From: Pleodorina starrii
Lineage: Eukaryota; Chlorophyta; Chlorophyceae; Chlamydomonadales; Volvocaceae
Assembly: GCA_030267565.1 (NCBI GenBank)
Contig: BRXU01000004.1
Span: 915,501 to 979,500 of the forward strand
Length of the DNA stretch: 64,000 nt
Reading direction: 5' to 3'
Numbering within the stretch: the stretch's first letter is position 1; each line of letters starts with the position of its first letter. Shown in pieces: positions 45,323 to 57,900 of this stretch. The position numbers and the translations under genes were made by a program. The notes beneath the pieces are model-generated. The model worked only from the letters and a program-made list of their open reading frames with translations. It ran no database searches and had not been told where the DNA came from.

Positions 45323-48300
45323 TTACTTCTTGCGCTTGTAGATCTTGGCGAGCAGAGAGGAGAAGACTTGCTTGGGCAGCAGCGTCTGCTCAGAAATGGT
45401 CGCCTGCAGAAGAAGCCGAGGAGGGGCGGGGCGGGGCGGGGCGGGACGAGACGGGACGAGGCGTGGCGTGGCGGGGCGCAAAGGAAGGGGCGCAAGGCAA
45501 AGGGGAGAAGGAGTGGTCAGGTGGGGGTGAGGAAGGCCAAGCGCGAGGGCGAGAACAAACGTACTTCCTTGACTCAGTGCGGTTTCGTCTCTACTGCCCC
45601 CTCCCCTCTCCCCCTCTCCCCCTCTGGGGTCAACTGAGACCCCACAAGGACCCAACGCCCAGTAACGCCCCCACTCACGTCCAATCGGGCGTACGACGCC
45701 GCCTCGTACTCCCTGAACCTCCGCTCCAGATCCAGCTCCCGGTAGAGGGTCTTGATGGCGGCCACCGACTCAGACTCCTTGCGACCGTAGTGGGCCTGGA
45801 GGTGAGGGGGTTGGAGGGAGGGAGAGGGGGGGAGGGAGGGAGAGGGGGGTGGTAAAAATGATACCGCAGCGGAGACGGAGAGGGGGGTGGGGGTGAGGGG
45901 GTGAGGAGGTGGGAGTGGGGTGTACAGGTTAAGGGGGCGAGAGGGTGGGGGTGAGAAGGTGGGAGAGGGTGGGTGGGGGTGAAGGGTAAGCGTGAGGGTG
46001 CACGAGGAGGGCGAGAGCGAGGGAGGGGCAAGGAAGGGAGGGGGGGCTGGAGAGAGCTGTCCGGCAGTCTCTCTCTCTCTACAGCTCCCCCGGGTGATCT
46101 ACCGGCTTCCAGGTACACCCCCGGGACGAACCAACCTCTACCCAGTACCCACCCAAGATCGAACTACCCAGCATGCGGAGAACGACATGGTACGTCCCTC
46201 CCCCCCTGCCCCGCATGGCACGTCCCCCCCTTGCCCCCCCCTCCCCCCTCATTCCCCCTTCCCCCCTGGAGCCTCCCCCTCCCCGCACCCCACCTTGATG
46301 ACCTCCTTCTGCTCCTCACTGGCCACCTGCAGTGCCGTACACACCAGCCAGGAGCACTTGTTGTCCTCAATGTCCGTACCGATCTTGCCAATAACCGCCG
46401 GATCGCCGTAGCAGTCCAGGTAGTCGTCCTGGATCTGGTGTACGACAACGGGCGGGGGGAGGGGAGGAGAGGGATGGGAAGTGGGGCGGGGGTTGAAGGG
46501 GGGGAGGGACAGGGTTTCAGGGTTACGGAGCGTGGCACGAAAGCTGCTGTGCTGGTGTGTCATGATGTGAACCAGGGGAGGCTTTCCCCGCTAGGTAGGT
46601 AGGTGTGTGTATCTGGGGTGGGGGGGCGTGGGGGGACAGGAAGCCCCGTCCCACAAGCTCAAATGAAGGCGCACAGCCTCCCCTACGCCGCTCCCTCCAA
46701 CTACACCCCCTCAACAATCCCCTCCCCACACGCACACACAGCCCTGCCGCAGCACCACAGCCCTGCCGCAGCACCACAGCCCTGCCGCAGCACCACAGCC
46801 CAGCCCAGCCCAGCCCAGCCCAGCGCGCAACGAGGCACAGCGTCACCGGAGATGCGTCACCCGAGCTGCGATGCTGCGCTCCCTCGGCTTGCTCTTCAAC
46901 ATTGCCAGTCATCCTCTTGTCCTCCCCCGTCCTATCCTTCGGGGTAGCTTGTCTCCACCTTCACTTTCGATTCGCACACTATCAAACACACCGCCCTCCC
47001 TCAACCCTCCCCTCCCCCCTTCCCGTCCCCTCCCCCCCCTTCCCCTCCCCCCCCTGCTCCTCCCCCCTCCCTTGCAAATTCACTCTTCAAACCCCCCTCC
47101 CCTCTCCCCTCCCCCCTCCCCTCTCCCCTCTCCCCTCCCCCCTCCCCTCCCCCCTCCCCCCTCCCCCCTCCCCCCTCCCCTCCCCCCTCCCCCCTCCCCC
47201 CTCCCCCCTCCCCCCTCCCCCCTCCCCCCCTCCCCCCTCCCCCCTCCTCCCTCGCTCCCCCCCTTCCCCCCTCCCCCCTCCCCCCTCCCCCCTCCCCCCT
47301 CCCCCCTCCCCCCTCCCCCCTCCCCCCTCCCCCCTCCCCCCTCCCCCCTCCCCCCTCCCCCCTCCCCCCTCCCCCCTCCCCCCTCCCCCCTCCCCCCTCC
47401 CCCCTCCCCCCTCCCCCCTCCCCCCTCCCCCCTCCCCCCCCCCCCCTCCCCCCTCCCCCCTCCCCCCTCCCCCCTCCCCTCTCCCCTCCCCACCCTCCTG
47501 TGCCCCCCCTCACCCCACCTGGAAGTACTGGCCCATCTCAACGCAAATCTTCTGAGCCAGATCGAACGCGGCGGGGTCCTGAGCAGACAGACAGGCAGGC
47601 AGGGGTGGGGAGGGGAGGGGATTGAGGGGTGCGGAGGGGAGGGAGGGGGCGCGGAGGGCGGGGACAAGGGGGGCGGGGGCGAGGGGGGGAGCACAGCAGT
47701 TGCGGGGGTTGGGTTCGTGCAGTACGTTAGTTGGTTAGTTGGATCCGCCACCAGGGAATGAAGAGGAGCGGTAGCTCCCAGGAGGAGGAGGAGGCCAGTG
47801 GGCGGCGGAGGCTGGATGCCGCACGAGGCAGCAGCCGCCAGCGGGGCAGGGCAAGGACAGGACAGGGCAGGGCAGGGGCGTGAGACACGACCCATCCCCC
47901 TCCACCCCAAATGCCGCCGTTGAGTCGTCAAGTGCCACACACGCCGCCGCCGGTCTCTTCTCGGGCCTAATGGAGTAATGGTGGCAGCGGCGGCGGCATC
48001 ATTGCCACCACCGCATCATCAGCGGCGTCAAAGGAGGCATTCGCAGTGGGCACCTCAATGTGTGCATCTGTGTGTGTGTGTGTGCCATATCAAGATCTAG
48101 GCGCCACTAGGCAGCGCAGACCAGCCACGTCAAGGAAGGCCGAATCAATCGCCGGGGTGACGGAGATTGCGACGGCAGCCGGCGCAGGGGCGCGACCGAC
48201 AACCTGAAACGCATCCCTCCCCCACCTGCTCCCTTCCCCCCCCCTTACCTGCCCCCACCACCCCCGTCCATTCCTCCCCCCTCCCAGCCCACCCCTCCCC

Positions 48301-50646
48301 CCGCCCACCTCAATTCCTGCCAGCACCATGCCGCAAGCCACCGGCAGATGGAACGAGTAGTAGGCGGTCTTGTATGTCACAATGCGCATGTAGTTATCCG
48401 AGGTGTACTTGGACAGATCCACGGAGCCGATGGGGGCGGTGGTGAGATCCAGCAGCTGACCGTGGCTGGTCTGGAAGGTCACCTGGGTGCGTTTTTTGGG
48501 AAGGGGGGAGAAGGGAGTGATATGCTCCTTTATGTAAGAATGAGTTGGGGGGGAGGAGGGGAGGGGGGTTTTGAAGTGTGTAATGGAGGGGAGTTTGAAG
48601 AGGGGAGGGGGGGGAGGGGGAGGGGGGAGGGTTATCCGCGTAGGAGCCCGGGTGAGGAGGGGAAGGGGAGGCGGGGGAGGGGAAGGGGAGGAGGGGGAGG
48701 GGGAGGGAGGCGGGGAAGGGGGAGGGGGCGTGGTTGTGCAGGTGGGGTTATCCACGGATAGGCCGACGGGGGTGGTGACAAGATGCCGCAGCTGTGGGGG
48801 AGGGAGGACGAGTCGAGGCGGGGGAGAGTGCGATGCGTCCTTGGTACTGGTGCTGATACGAATACCAGTGCTGAGGGAGGGGCGAGAAAAGGATTCGCCG
48901 TAGTAACCCGCCCCCGGTCACCGCCCTTCCCCATCTCCGGCCACCAACCCACCCACCCACACCCAGCCCCCCAGTCCCTCCCTCACCTCGTGGAAGAGGT
49001 CCATCAGCTGCGCATACGCGGGGTGGGTCCTGAAGTGCTTCCTCAGCACCCGGTAGATGCAGCAGTCCAGGAGGATGTAGTCGTTGCAGGCAATCATACC
49101 CACCTGGCCGGGAGGGGCACACCGACACCGGCAGCGGGAGGGGCAGGGGGAGTGGGGCAGGGGGTGTAGAGTCGGTGCTGGTTGCAGCCACCAGGCACCC
49201 AGGAGGGAGGGAGGGAGGGAGGGAGGGAGGGAGGGAGGGAGGGAGGGAGGGAGGGGAACGGGGAAATGCGAGGATGTGGAGGGGCGAGTGCGAGTTCGAT
49301 CCGACTCTGCCGCAGTCAGTCGGCCCTCCCTCCCTCGCCCTCACTCCCTCCCTGTACCCCCCACAGGCGGGTCGAGGTACGGTAGGTAGGTGTTTACCTT
49401 GGGCACCTTGTACCAGCAGGGCTGTCCCCGGCGGGTGATGGATCCGTCCATAATGTCATCCGCCACCAGGAAGAAGGCTTGCAGCTGCAGGGAGGGTGGA
49501 GGGGGAGGAGGGGGAGGGAGCAGGTGTTCATAATTATTCCCAATGGGCTTGAAGGGGGCGAGAGGGGCGAGAGTAGGGTGTAGACTGGAGAGGGCATGCG
49601 AGGGCATGCGGCAGGGTCAAACCCCGAAGTCAGTCAAACACACGCACACACACCCCGCTCTCGCCTCGCCCTCGGCCAGTCCGTACACCCAACCCCAGTC
49701 GCCTCTCCGGCACTGTCCACCCAACACCCAACACCCACACCCGCCCCGGTCGAATCCTGATCAGATCTGTTCTGATCTGGCCCCCCGGCTGCACCCTCCG
49801 TCCCTTTGCCTCCGCTGGTCGTTGCCGCCGCGCTGCACGGCCCGCTGGGGCCACCGGCAGAGCCCCCTGTCTTTCCCTTCGGTTCCTTCGGTTCCGGAGC
49901 CCACCGAAACAGCACCACCTGCCCTCTGCCCCCCGGGGGAGCTGTGCGTCCCCGGGTGCCCCCCCCCTTCTGCCCCCCTCCCCCCGCCCCGAATCATGGC
50001 AGCGCTCAGAGCTCCCCCACTCACCCACTCGATGCACCAGCCCAGCGTGTTGGCCTTGAAGACCGCCTCATCGGTCAGGGACTGGGAGGGGGGCAGGGTT
50101 AGGGTTGGAAGAAGAAGGGGAGGATAGGGGGGGAGGGTTCAAAGGGAGGGGGGCGTTGAAGGGGGCAGGGGGCGTAGAAGACAGTCCAAATTGAGCTCTC
50201 CGGGCTCTCACACGCGCAAGGGGAGTGCAAGTTATAATGTGCAGTGCTGTCCGGGTACTTCCCCACTCACCCCACTCACCCCAACCCCCCCAATCCCCCC
50301 AGCACAGCACACGGCTGCAGCGCTTGCGACACGCCACCGCATGTGGAGGCTTCGGGCCCCGGTGCGGCCTTTGGGCCCACCCAGGGCGCCGCGGGGCCGG
50401 CAACACACCAAACACATCTCTCCACAGTGCAAGTTACGGGGCGGGGAGGAGGGGAGGGGAGGGGAGGGGGAGGCCCCCCACCAGCGGCCCCCCGCACTAC
50501 GTCTGGGCCCCCGCCTCGGCCTCAGCCTCGGCCCTAGCCCCCGCAGGCTCCATGTGCCCGGTGTGCAGGTGGGAGGGCATGTGTCGATCAAGGGGAAGGA
50601 CGTGGAGGCGGTTCGGTCCTCGCCGGGACGGATGAGAGCGAAGAGC

Positions 50647-50682
<36 letters not shown>

Positions 50683-51694
50683 AATAGTGATGGTGTTCGG
50701 ACTGAGGAAGGCAGCCCGGCGCTGCCCCGCACTGCCCCTCGCAACTGCCCTCTATCAATTCCCCGCCCCCGCCTCCGGCCCCCCGCCCCCCCCCCCCAGA
50801 AAAAACCCTGTGGACTGGCCCCCCCTCCGCCCTCCCCCGGCTCTCCCCTTCAGGGCGGCCGTTCCCGGCCCCGGGGCCCACCTCGGCGCCCTTGATGGAG
50901 GCCAGCACGTCGTACACCGCCATACCCCGGTTCAGCTTGCCGCCCGGCACGTTGTAGTCGTTGACCTGGGGCGGTGTGGAGGGAGCGGGAGGTGCAGGGG
51001 CTGGTGCTGGGCGAAGGTAGGCGGTACAGTCCAAGCAAGCAAGCGGGAGAAGAAAGAGGGAAATGTATCGACGGGGCAGGGGCAGGCTGGAGGCAACGAG
51101 GGGGCACGTGGCGGGGTGGCTGGGGTGGGTTGCAGTGCCTGGGTGCTGTAAGGATGCGCCCGGTGCGGGGCCATGAGAGGCGCCTCGTTGCCCCGCAGGA
51201 TGAAGAGCCGAAGGCGCCATTTCAGGCGTGATGAAGGTACGAGACAGGGAAGAATGGGTGAGGGGTAGAGAGAGAGAGACGTCCCGGGGAGCCCTGGGGC
51301 CGACGACGAGTGCTGGGGCGGGGGCGGGGCACAGCAGAGGGTGCGGTGCTTGACCCACCTCCTTGAACCACTCCTGCGCGGCCTTCGCCTGGGCGCTCTC
51401 GTTTGCCGCGGACAGGCACTCATCGTTCAGCAGCTCGTCGCGCAGGATTTCGTAGACCTTCAGGAAATCCTGTTTTGGCGGTCGATGCGCAGTGCATAAA
51501 CCGTAAGGTCTTTTCGCCTATGAAAGCGTCAGTTGCTACCAGGTCCTAGGTGAAGTTAAGGCCATCGCCAGCGGGCGACCCTGCTCGCCAGCGGCCGGGT
51601 TGGCGCGCGAAATTGATCAGCATGCGTTTCGCCCTCGCACCTCGCGCGAGTGCGTGTATCCGGCGCGCGCCTTCTTTGGAGTGGGCTCAGCCAT
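45323..51694 (-). CDS. FPS: Farnesyl diphosphate synthase
   Basis: Joins dimethylallyl and geranyl diphosphate with isopentenyl diphosphate to make farnesyl diphosphate for sterols and other isoprenoids. Minus-strand exons: 51694-51641, 51469-51359, 50965-50882, 50081-50025, 49484-49398, 49103-48987, 48482-48309, 47578-47519, 46434-46294, 45795-45679, 45403-45323. Every intron is phase 0 and the product is 360 residues, close to the usual 340-350. First Asp-rich motif DDIMD (111-115) preceded by Phe106-Phe107, the chain-length signature of eukaryotic FPPS; second Asp-rich motif DDYLD (251-255); also RRGQPCWY, the KTAYYSF block and the basic tail KIYKRKK that binds substrate. The N-terminus [18 protein letters not shown] has no transit-peptide character, so it is probably cytosolic. 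Confidence 0.97.
46985..47490. repeat. (CCCCCCT)n minisatellite in FPPS intron 8
   Basis: About 500 bases of almost pure C and T. From about 47264 to 47477 the unit CCCCCCT repeats some 30 times nearly without error; shorter CCCCT/CCCCCT variants lie to the left. On the FPPS sense strand it is (AGGGGGG)n, ending about 30 bases from the exon 8 donor. Confidence 0.97.
49201..49256. repeat. (GGGA)n microsatellite in FPPS intron 5
   Basis: About 14 units of aggg in the intron between the exon with DDIMD and the next exon. Confidence 0.95.
50648..50682. repeat. (GAT)n microsatellite in FPPS intron 3
   Basis: About 11 units of gat followed by ataatag, in the 800-base intron 50082-50881. Confidence 0.95.
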
Positions 51695-51929
51695 TGTATT
51701 AAATAGAAGGTGATCAACAGACGCAGCAGGCGAGCTGTCAGCAAGTCGACCGGCAGCTGCAAGCCGACCAGCAGCGATTTGAAGCTCGGGCAACAAGTGC
51801 CGCGTCCTCCTGAATGCTGATACAAGTTGTTGCATTAAAGGCACGAAGTGACGGTAGCAACGAGGTGTAAGTGTGAGCCGTACATGGGTCGCAATCAGGA
51901 TTGAACTGTTCAAGTCAGTGCTGGCCTTG

Positions 51930-51936
51930 TATATAA
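51930..51936 (-). promoter_or_regulatory. Possible TATA box for FPPS
   Basis: TTATATA on the minus strand, about 236 bases before the FPPS start codon, in a locally AT-richer stretch. It would place transcription start near 51900. The motif is nearly palindromic, so orientation is uncertain. Confidence 0.3.
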
Positions 51937-51939
51937 GCA

Positions 51940-54917
51940 GTGTAACGTGTCAGATACTATTCGCTCAACGGCAGCGACGATGTATGCAAAGCTGCTTTGG
52001 CATGACCGCACAATGGCTCCTGCACGACGGGCCGCCGTCGTCGGCTTCTTGTGCAGCTGTCCCCCGTTTTGCCCAGGCGTGAGCGTGCGCGTGCCTTGGA
52101 AGGGCTACGGCATCTAACCCAGATTTTTCATTTGCGCTCGCGTGTTCACGCTGTGTTGCCTGCGCTCTATCTGCGGTCTTCAACCGACCATCAACCGCGC
52201 CGCACGCTCCTCACAGACCGCGGGCCCGCCAGGGTCCGCAGGATTGCCATCTGTGTGCGTGTAGCGCAACCCCCGCACGGCCGCGCTCCACACCGGCATC
52301 GCCGCTGCTCACGCAAGGCTACGCCTCCATATTCAGCGGTCCACACTGGATCCAGCAACCGTCACTGCAAACGCTGCAAACCCGCAGCCGGAAAGCCCCA
52401 GAGTCCCGACAAGCCGACATGCAGCTCCTTTCATGCACAAATAACCACAAGTCACCACTTCTGCATGTTCACGCATAAGTGGTACTTGTACGTGACAGCA
52501 GCTTGCCTGCCAGTCGGCCGCCAGCCGGCTTGCAGCCCCCTCTGGCCCCCTGCCAGTTCTCTCCGCGGCTCACACGCTGTGGCGCCTGTTTGTTCCCCCC
52601 CCCCGATCAGCCCACGTGAAATTGCCTCGCAGCGCCCTCCTCCCACCCCTACCTTGACGTGATTATCCCGGGCCGCAGCTCCACTCAACGCCACAACACC
52701 GCCTGCGCGCTCCCTACCCCAAGATCCCCACACCCCAACCCCTGCTGGAACAGATCCACTTAGTGCCTTTCCTCCGTGAAACCCTGTGCAGTCCAACCAA
52801 CCCCCCGCATCGCCCCTCCCGCCCCCGCACACAAGCCCGTGTCGCATAAACAAGTCCGGACCGGGGCTACGCTGCTGTTGACTTGACTGCCTCCAATGGG
52901 AGGCAGTTAACCGGTAGTGTGAGGGAGACGGCGTGTCACGACACACTGCGTAATTGACACAGCGTGTCGAAAGCCTGGATTGTACCATCTGCACCAGGAA
53001 ACCCCTCCTCGGTCAAGGATGGGGGAACGCCGCGGATTCTACTCCGGAAGACGGGATCTGACTGCCGTCACTCCGGCGATCACTGCCTGAGCGGGAGCTG
53101 AGTGCCGCTCATGATCCAAGTACGGCAGGATCCCTCCGCCCGGCTACGATAGAAAGGCCCGGTCAGGCCTGCCCAACAAGCTCGAGTCACCTTTACCAGT
53201 CTGCAGTACGATTGCAGTTTCCCAGGCCGCATGATTCATACGATGTGCCAGAAACGCAGTGTGTCGTGACAGGCGCTTGTCAGTTGACGGCACTGTTGTT
53301 GTGCCACACAGCGAGCCACGTGTACAGTCGAGCAACTGGCGCAGCGAGTACAACCTAACAACATTCTGTACACACACACACCGGATCAGCCTGACTCAGC
53401 AGCACACCGCATCTGCCCTTCCCAGCTGGGCCGCGAAGCCCCGACGGCGGCCCCCCAGACGTTAACGACCACCCATCGGTTTGTGGCTCGGTCCGCAAGG
53501 CTGAGCCCAGGCGGCAGCGCAGGGCTGGAGTTATCATGGGCGGCAGCCGGTGTGTATGCGAGCCCTATGCAATAGGCTCTGCAAACGGCCGGCAGCGGTG
53601 GGTATGCCGCATGTGACAGCCATTGTGGCTGTTCGCGTGTTCGGTACAGGGAATCGATGCGGGCGCCTGACAAAGGCTGCAGTGGATTTTAGAGCCATTG
53701 ACTGCCGAGCCGCGTCGAGCGACGCCCGAGGCAGTGGATGTTCTTGGGCTCCCCCACGGATTACTCGCCTCATATCTCGCCCCCAAAGCAAGGAGGTTGG
53801 GATATTTGCAGTACCGTACTCCGCGACAGCGCAGAACGCATTTGAAGCATCAGACGATTTAGTCACGGAGTCTCGGGAAACGCGAAACGGTTTCCACGCG
53901 AAATGCCTGCTACTGCCCAAATCCGGGCCGTCAGCTCGAAGCTCGGAGCGATTGATTTGTGGACGTGGGCCGACACGGCACACCATATACGTTTTTAGTC
54001 AGGTACGAAGTACGAGTCCATACGAGTCCATAGCGGGCGTGGGATGCGTAGGGGCGCTAAGCCGGCAGGCGGGCTCATTTGTTGTGCCACTTGTCTGCCA
54101 TCGGGACTTAATTAATGACTGAGGAGCTGGATAACAGCTACATGGTGCGATCGCACGACTCTGTGGGTCTAATGTTCACGTCGGGGCTAGGATATGGAAG
54201 TGGGCTGCTGTGGGCTGGCAGAGGCTGGCCGTATACGGATCGCGGGATGCCATGCTCACAAAACGCAAGGAGCGATAAGGAAGGTACTGCAGTGCATTAG
54301 GCTGACTGCACGGCACGGCCCTTGCTGCCTGCGCCGAAAGCGGCGGTTGTCCCATCTCCACTCGTTCCCGCGGTTACTACCTCGCAAGAAGCTATCGCCG
54401 CTCCATAAATTCATTCCCTACACGATTAGAATGAATTCTCACTTCCATGCAGAATGGACATCATACTGCGCAGATCTCGCATCGGGAATGCCCGCTTGCC
54501 CGGAACTGTGCGTACAGTGTCACGTGTAACCCACCAATTGCGCTCAAGATTGCTGCCGTTATTTTTTGGTATCTACTGGTTACAGCTACAGAGTATGAGA
54601 AACTTGGAAACACCTCGAAAACTCCGCAGTAGCCCGTTTTGTGCGTATGGTACGACAGCGCGAATGTGTTGTCGCTGGTCCATCCGAGTGTCGTGGCGGA
54701 GAAAGCTAGCCAAGATAAACGGATGATGAGCTACATCGCTTTGCGGTTACTGACCACTCAGTGAACTTGCAGCCGAGACCGGGCTTGGCCGTTTTTGTTG
54801 CGGGTCTCTCTCATTGCTACAAAGCTAGGTGTTCCGACCCGTTGTGGTCGGTGAATGCGAGGAGGAATGGGGCCTCCAGGCGGCTGGATTGGAAAAAGCA
54901 GGACTTGACTACTTCGT
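51940..54917. other. Intergenic region between FPPS and the cyclase gene
   Basis: The two genes diverge, so both promoters lie here. Several frames of 150-190 codons are open (52051-52662 plus, 52452-52994 minus, 53550-54122 plus), but none shows a domain or good splice context. A 10-base duplication tacgagtcca occurs twice near 54008-54028. Confidence 0.4.
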
Positions 54918-57900
54918 ATGGGGGTATTCTTCAAAGGCCCGACGGCCTTGCTGGCCGCAGCGGTGATACTATGCTGGTTTGCGTGGGAGCTATGCTTTCC
55001 ACTGCATTACCCAGATTTTGGTCTGGCGGAACAGCGTCCGGAAGGGCTTTCGGTACCGGCACAGCAGCCCTGGCAGCAACACAGGAGGAGGCAGCTAAGA
55101 GGAACTTACGTAAATGTGTCACTGGATGACAGCCGGCAGCGGAACGCTCTCCTGGCGCTTTACAATGCGACGCAAGGCTCAGCCTGGCGCGTGGCAAACA
55201 TTTCCTCGAACGAAACTGTGCCTTGGGGAACCGAGGGTGTGTCATACTGCAGGTACGGTCAGCCCAACTTTCGGCGACGTGCCCGTTTGGTAATGTCATT
55301 CCGGTGTTGGGCGATGGCCAGGGTCGATTTCGTTTTGGCGTCGTTTATGGCTCCCTGAAATCCGCCACATACATCCATACGCGCGACACGTTGCATTATG
55401 CCAGCCATAGCTGTGTCCGAAGCATGTGGAGTTAAGACATAACCCCCCTGCCCTGGCCGTCCGTTCCGGTCGAGCGACATCTCTCCGCGGTCCAGTCTCA
55501 CGCACCCACCCGCCCCACATCCCACAACCGCCGCTGCATCTCCCCACACCACGCACCCGCTTTCTACCCCTGGCCTCCGACACTCCCTCTCCCCCTGGGC
55601 TGCCGGGAACAGACCACCGCCCCCCCCCTCCCCCGACCCCGTAGTAACTCCCCGCCTCTCCATGCACCACCAGCGTCCCACCCACCCACCCACCCACCCG
55701 CCCACCCAGCCTCCCACCCACCCACCCACGCACGCACCGCACGCGTCCGCCCCGCAGGTGGTACGGTGTTACCTGCTGCGCCACCTCCCCTCTGTTCCTG
55801 GTGGACTGCGGCGGGGATCACAGCGTGGCCATCCTCAGTCTGGACAGCTTCGGTCTGGCGGGCTCGCTGCCGGAGGCGCTGGGGGAGCTGCCGGAGCTGA
55901 CTATGCTGGCGCTGGGGAACAACCCGCGCCTGGGGGGGGGACTGCCGGCCTCGCTGGCGCAGCTGCAGCACCTGCTGTGGATGTCCGTGGAGGTGCGGCG
56001 CGGTGGCCCGGGGCACGCCTGGCGGATGGCGGATGGCGGACCCCCGGAGAGGGAGAGGCCGGGGAGGGGGAGGCCGGGGAGGGGGAGGGGGAGAGATGGG
56101 GGCCGCCGGCGGCGGTGGGCCGATGCTGCGCGGCGCTGCGCGTGGGGCACTGAGAGGGGGGGTTACCCTTGGGGGGGGGGGGGTTACCCCCACGCGTGAT
56201 GATGCCGCGCAGGCAAGCGAATGGGGTTGGGTTAGGGGTTGGTCATTCGAGGCTTGGGGCGTGGCCGTAAATGCGCAGGGCAGGGCAGCGGTGTGTTGTG
56301 GGCAGTCCGTGGCGCTGACGCGGTGGAAGCCGGGGGGTGGTGGGATAGGATGCGCAGCCGGGCTGCGGTCAAAGCCCTAGTGCGTAAATGGGCTTCTGGG
56401 GCTGGGAGCAGTGGTGCATGCGGCGCTCAGGGGGGGAGCGGTCCAACAGTAGCAGGCCGCCCACGTGTCATGGTGGCAGACGTGCTTTTGCGGCGCAGCC
56501 ATTCGCCTGCGACAGCGCGGCCTGGGACGCGGCGGCGGGGCGGGGCGGGGCCGGGGGCTTTGTTGGAAGGGCAGTCAGCCACCTGGCCGATGGGGGCCGA
56601 TGGGGTATTGTCTTTTTGGGCGGCGATCCAACCCTAAACCAAATCCCAGCACGGCGCGGATCCGCGCGCTTCGGACCCCGGAGTGCCCCGTGCCCCGTGC
56701 CTCTGCTAGAACCGCCCCATGTGATGTGGCGCCGCCCGCCCCCCTTCCCCCGTGCTCCTCTCCCCCCGCCGTGGGCTGCACAGGACACGGGCATCGTGGC
56801 CTGCGCGGAGGCGTCCTTCCCGCCCGATGGCGGCGGCGGCGGCGGGGTATCGCTGCCGCCGCCGCTGTCTGGGCCCTGTACGCTGCCGGCCGGCCTCGTC
56901 TACAGCGAGCCGTTCAGCCCATTCGGCGCCGGCGACCTGGCATGCCCACTCGCGCTGCTGGCGTCCTTCCTGTCGTACACCTCGGGGGTGCCGCCGGACA
57001 TGTGGGACATCCTCACCTCGCCCTTCCCAGCGCCCTCGACTCCAGGTGGGGCGCATCCGTACACGTGTCGTACAGGGCCGCGATGGGCCCGGCCGCAGGC
57101 GCGGGGGAGCTTTCCGGCCCCGCGCCTGGACCCTGTCGCGCTGCGCGGCGGCGATCTGGGTCGCGTGTCCGCGTCGTGGGTGCCTTCTGGAGGCGAAGTG
57201 GCTCCTTGGGGGGGCCCCCCCTGGCGCGGCCTCACGCAGTGCGTCGGACGCCGGGCGGGCGGGCGGGGGAAGGTGTCCTTCCAGCGGGGCCATTCGATGT
57301 GTGTGTGTGTGTGTTGACCTGTGGGCTGAAAGGGTTTTGCCTATGCTTCGCCCTCCCGGCGGCTCGGTGGCGCACAGCTCCGGGGCCCTGCCGCAAGAGC
57401 GGTTTACGCAGCGAATGGATAGCGATGGTACTCCCGCGCTGGCGTGCGGGGGTGCAGCGCGGGTTGGGGTTCGGGCGACAGGGCGCTGCAAAGGCCGACG
57501 GGGAGGCAGCGCAGCAGCGGCACGGAGCCGGGCCGGCGGGCCGGCAAGCGGTGCTGGGCGGGCCCTCGCGGCGTTGGGGGGCCAACTCGGCGCAGGGGAG
57601 GGCGAACCAGCTCGCAAGGAGCTTGCAAGCCTTCCTGAGGACGGGAGGGCCTCGCCGCAGCACACAGCGTGGACCTCTACCTCTCCCGCATCGCCTCTCC
57701 CCCCATTGCACCCCATGTAAAAACAAAACCCACGCCGACGGGGCCCGACCCACATCGCCTGGTCTGCCTGCGATGTGGGTCGGGCCCGGGTGGGTCGGGC
57801 CCGGGTGGAAGGGTATGCGTGAGCCACGGCTCGCGCGCCGCGACGTCGGGCGCGCCCGGTGTCATTCGGCTGCGGCGGCCGTGCCGGGCGGTCCCTGCCC

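Noticed and set aside
46605..47761. Two long Pro/Ser/Leu-repeat frames and Gly/Arg/Glu frames on the other strand
   Set aside because: They are translations of the (CCCCCCT)n tract inside FPPS intron 8 and stay open in many frames.
49201..49256. GGGA repeat as a possible CRISPR-like or coding repeat
   Set aside because: It is a simple microsatellite within an FPPS intron.
52051..54122. Open frames between FPPS and the cyclase gene
   Set aside because: No conserved residues, and codon composition looks random.
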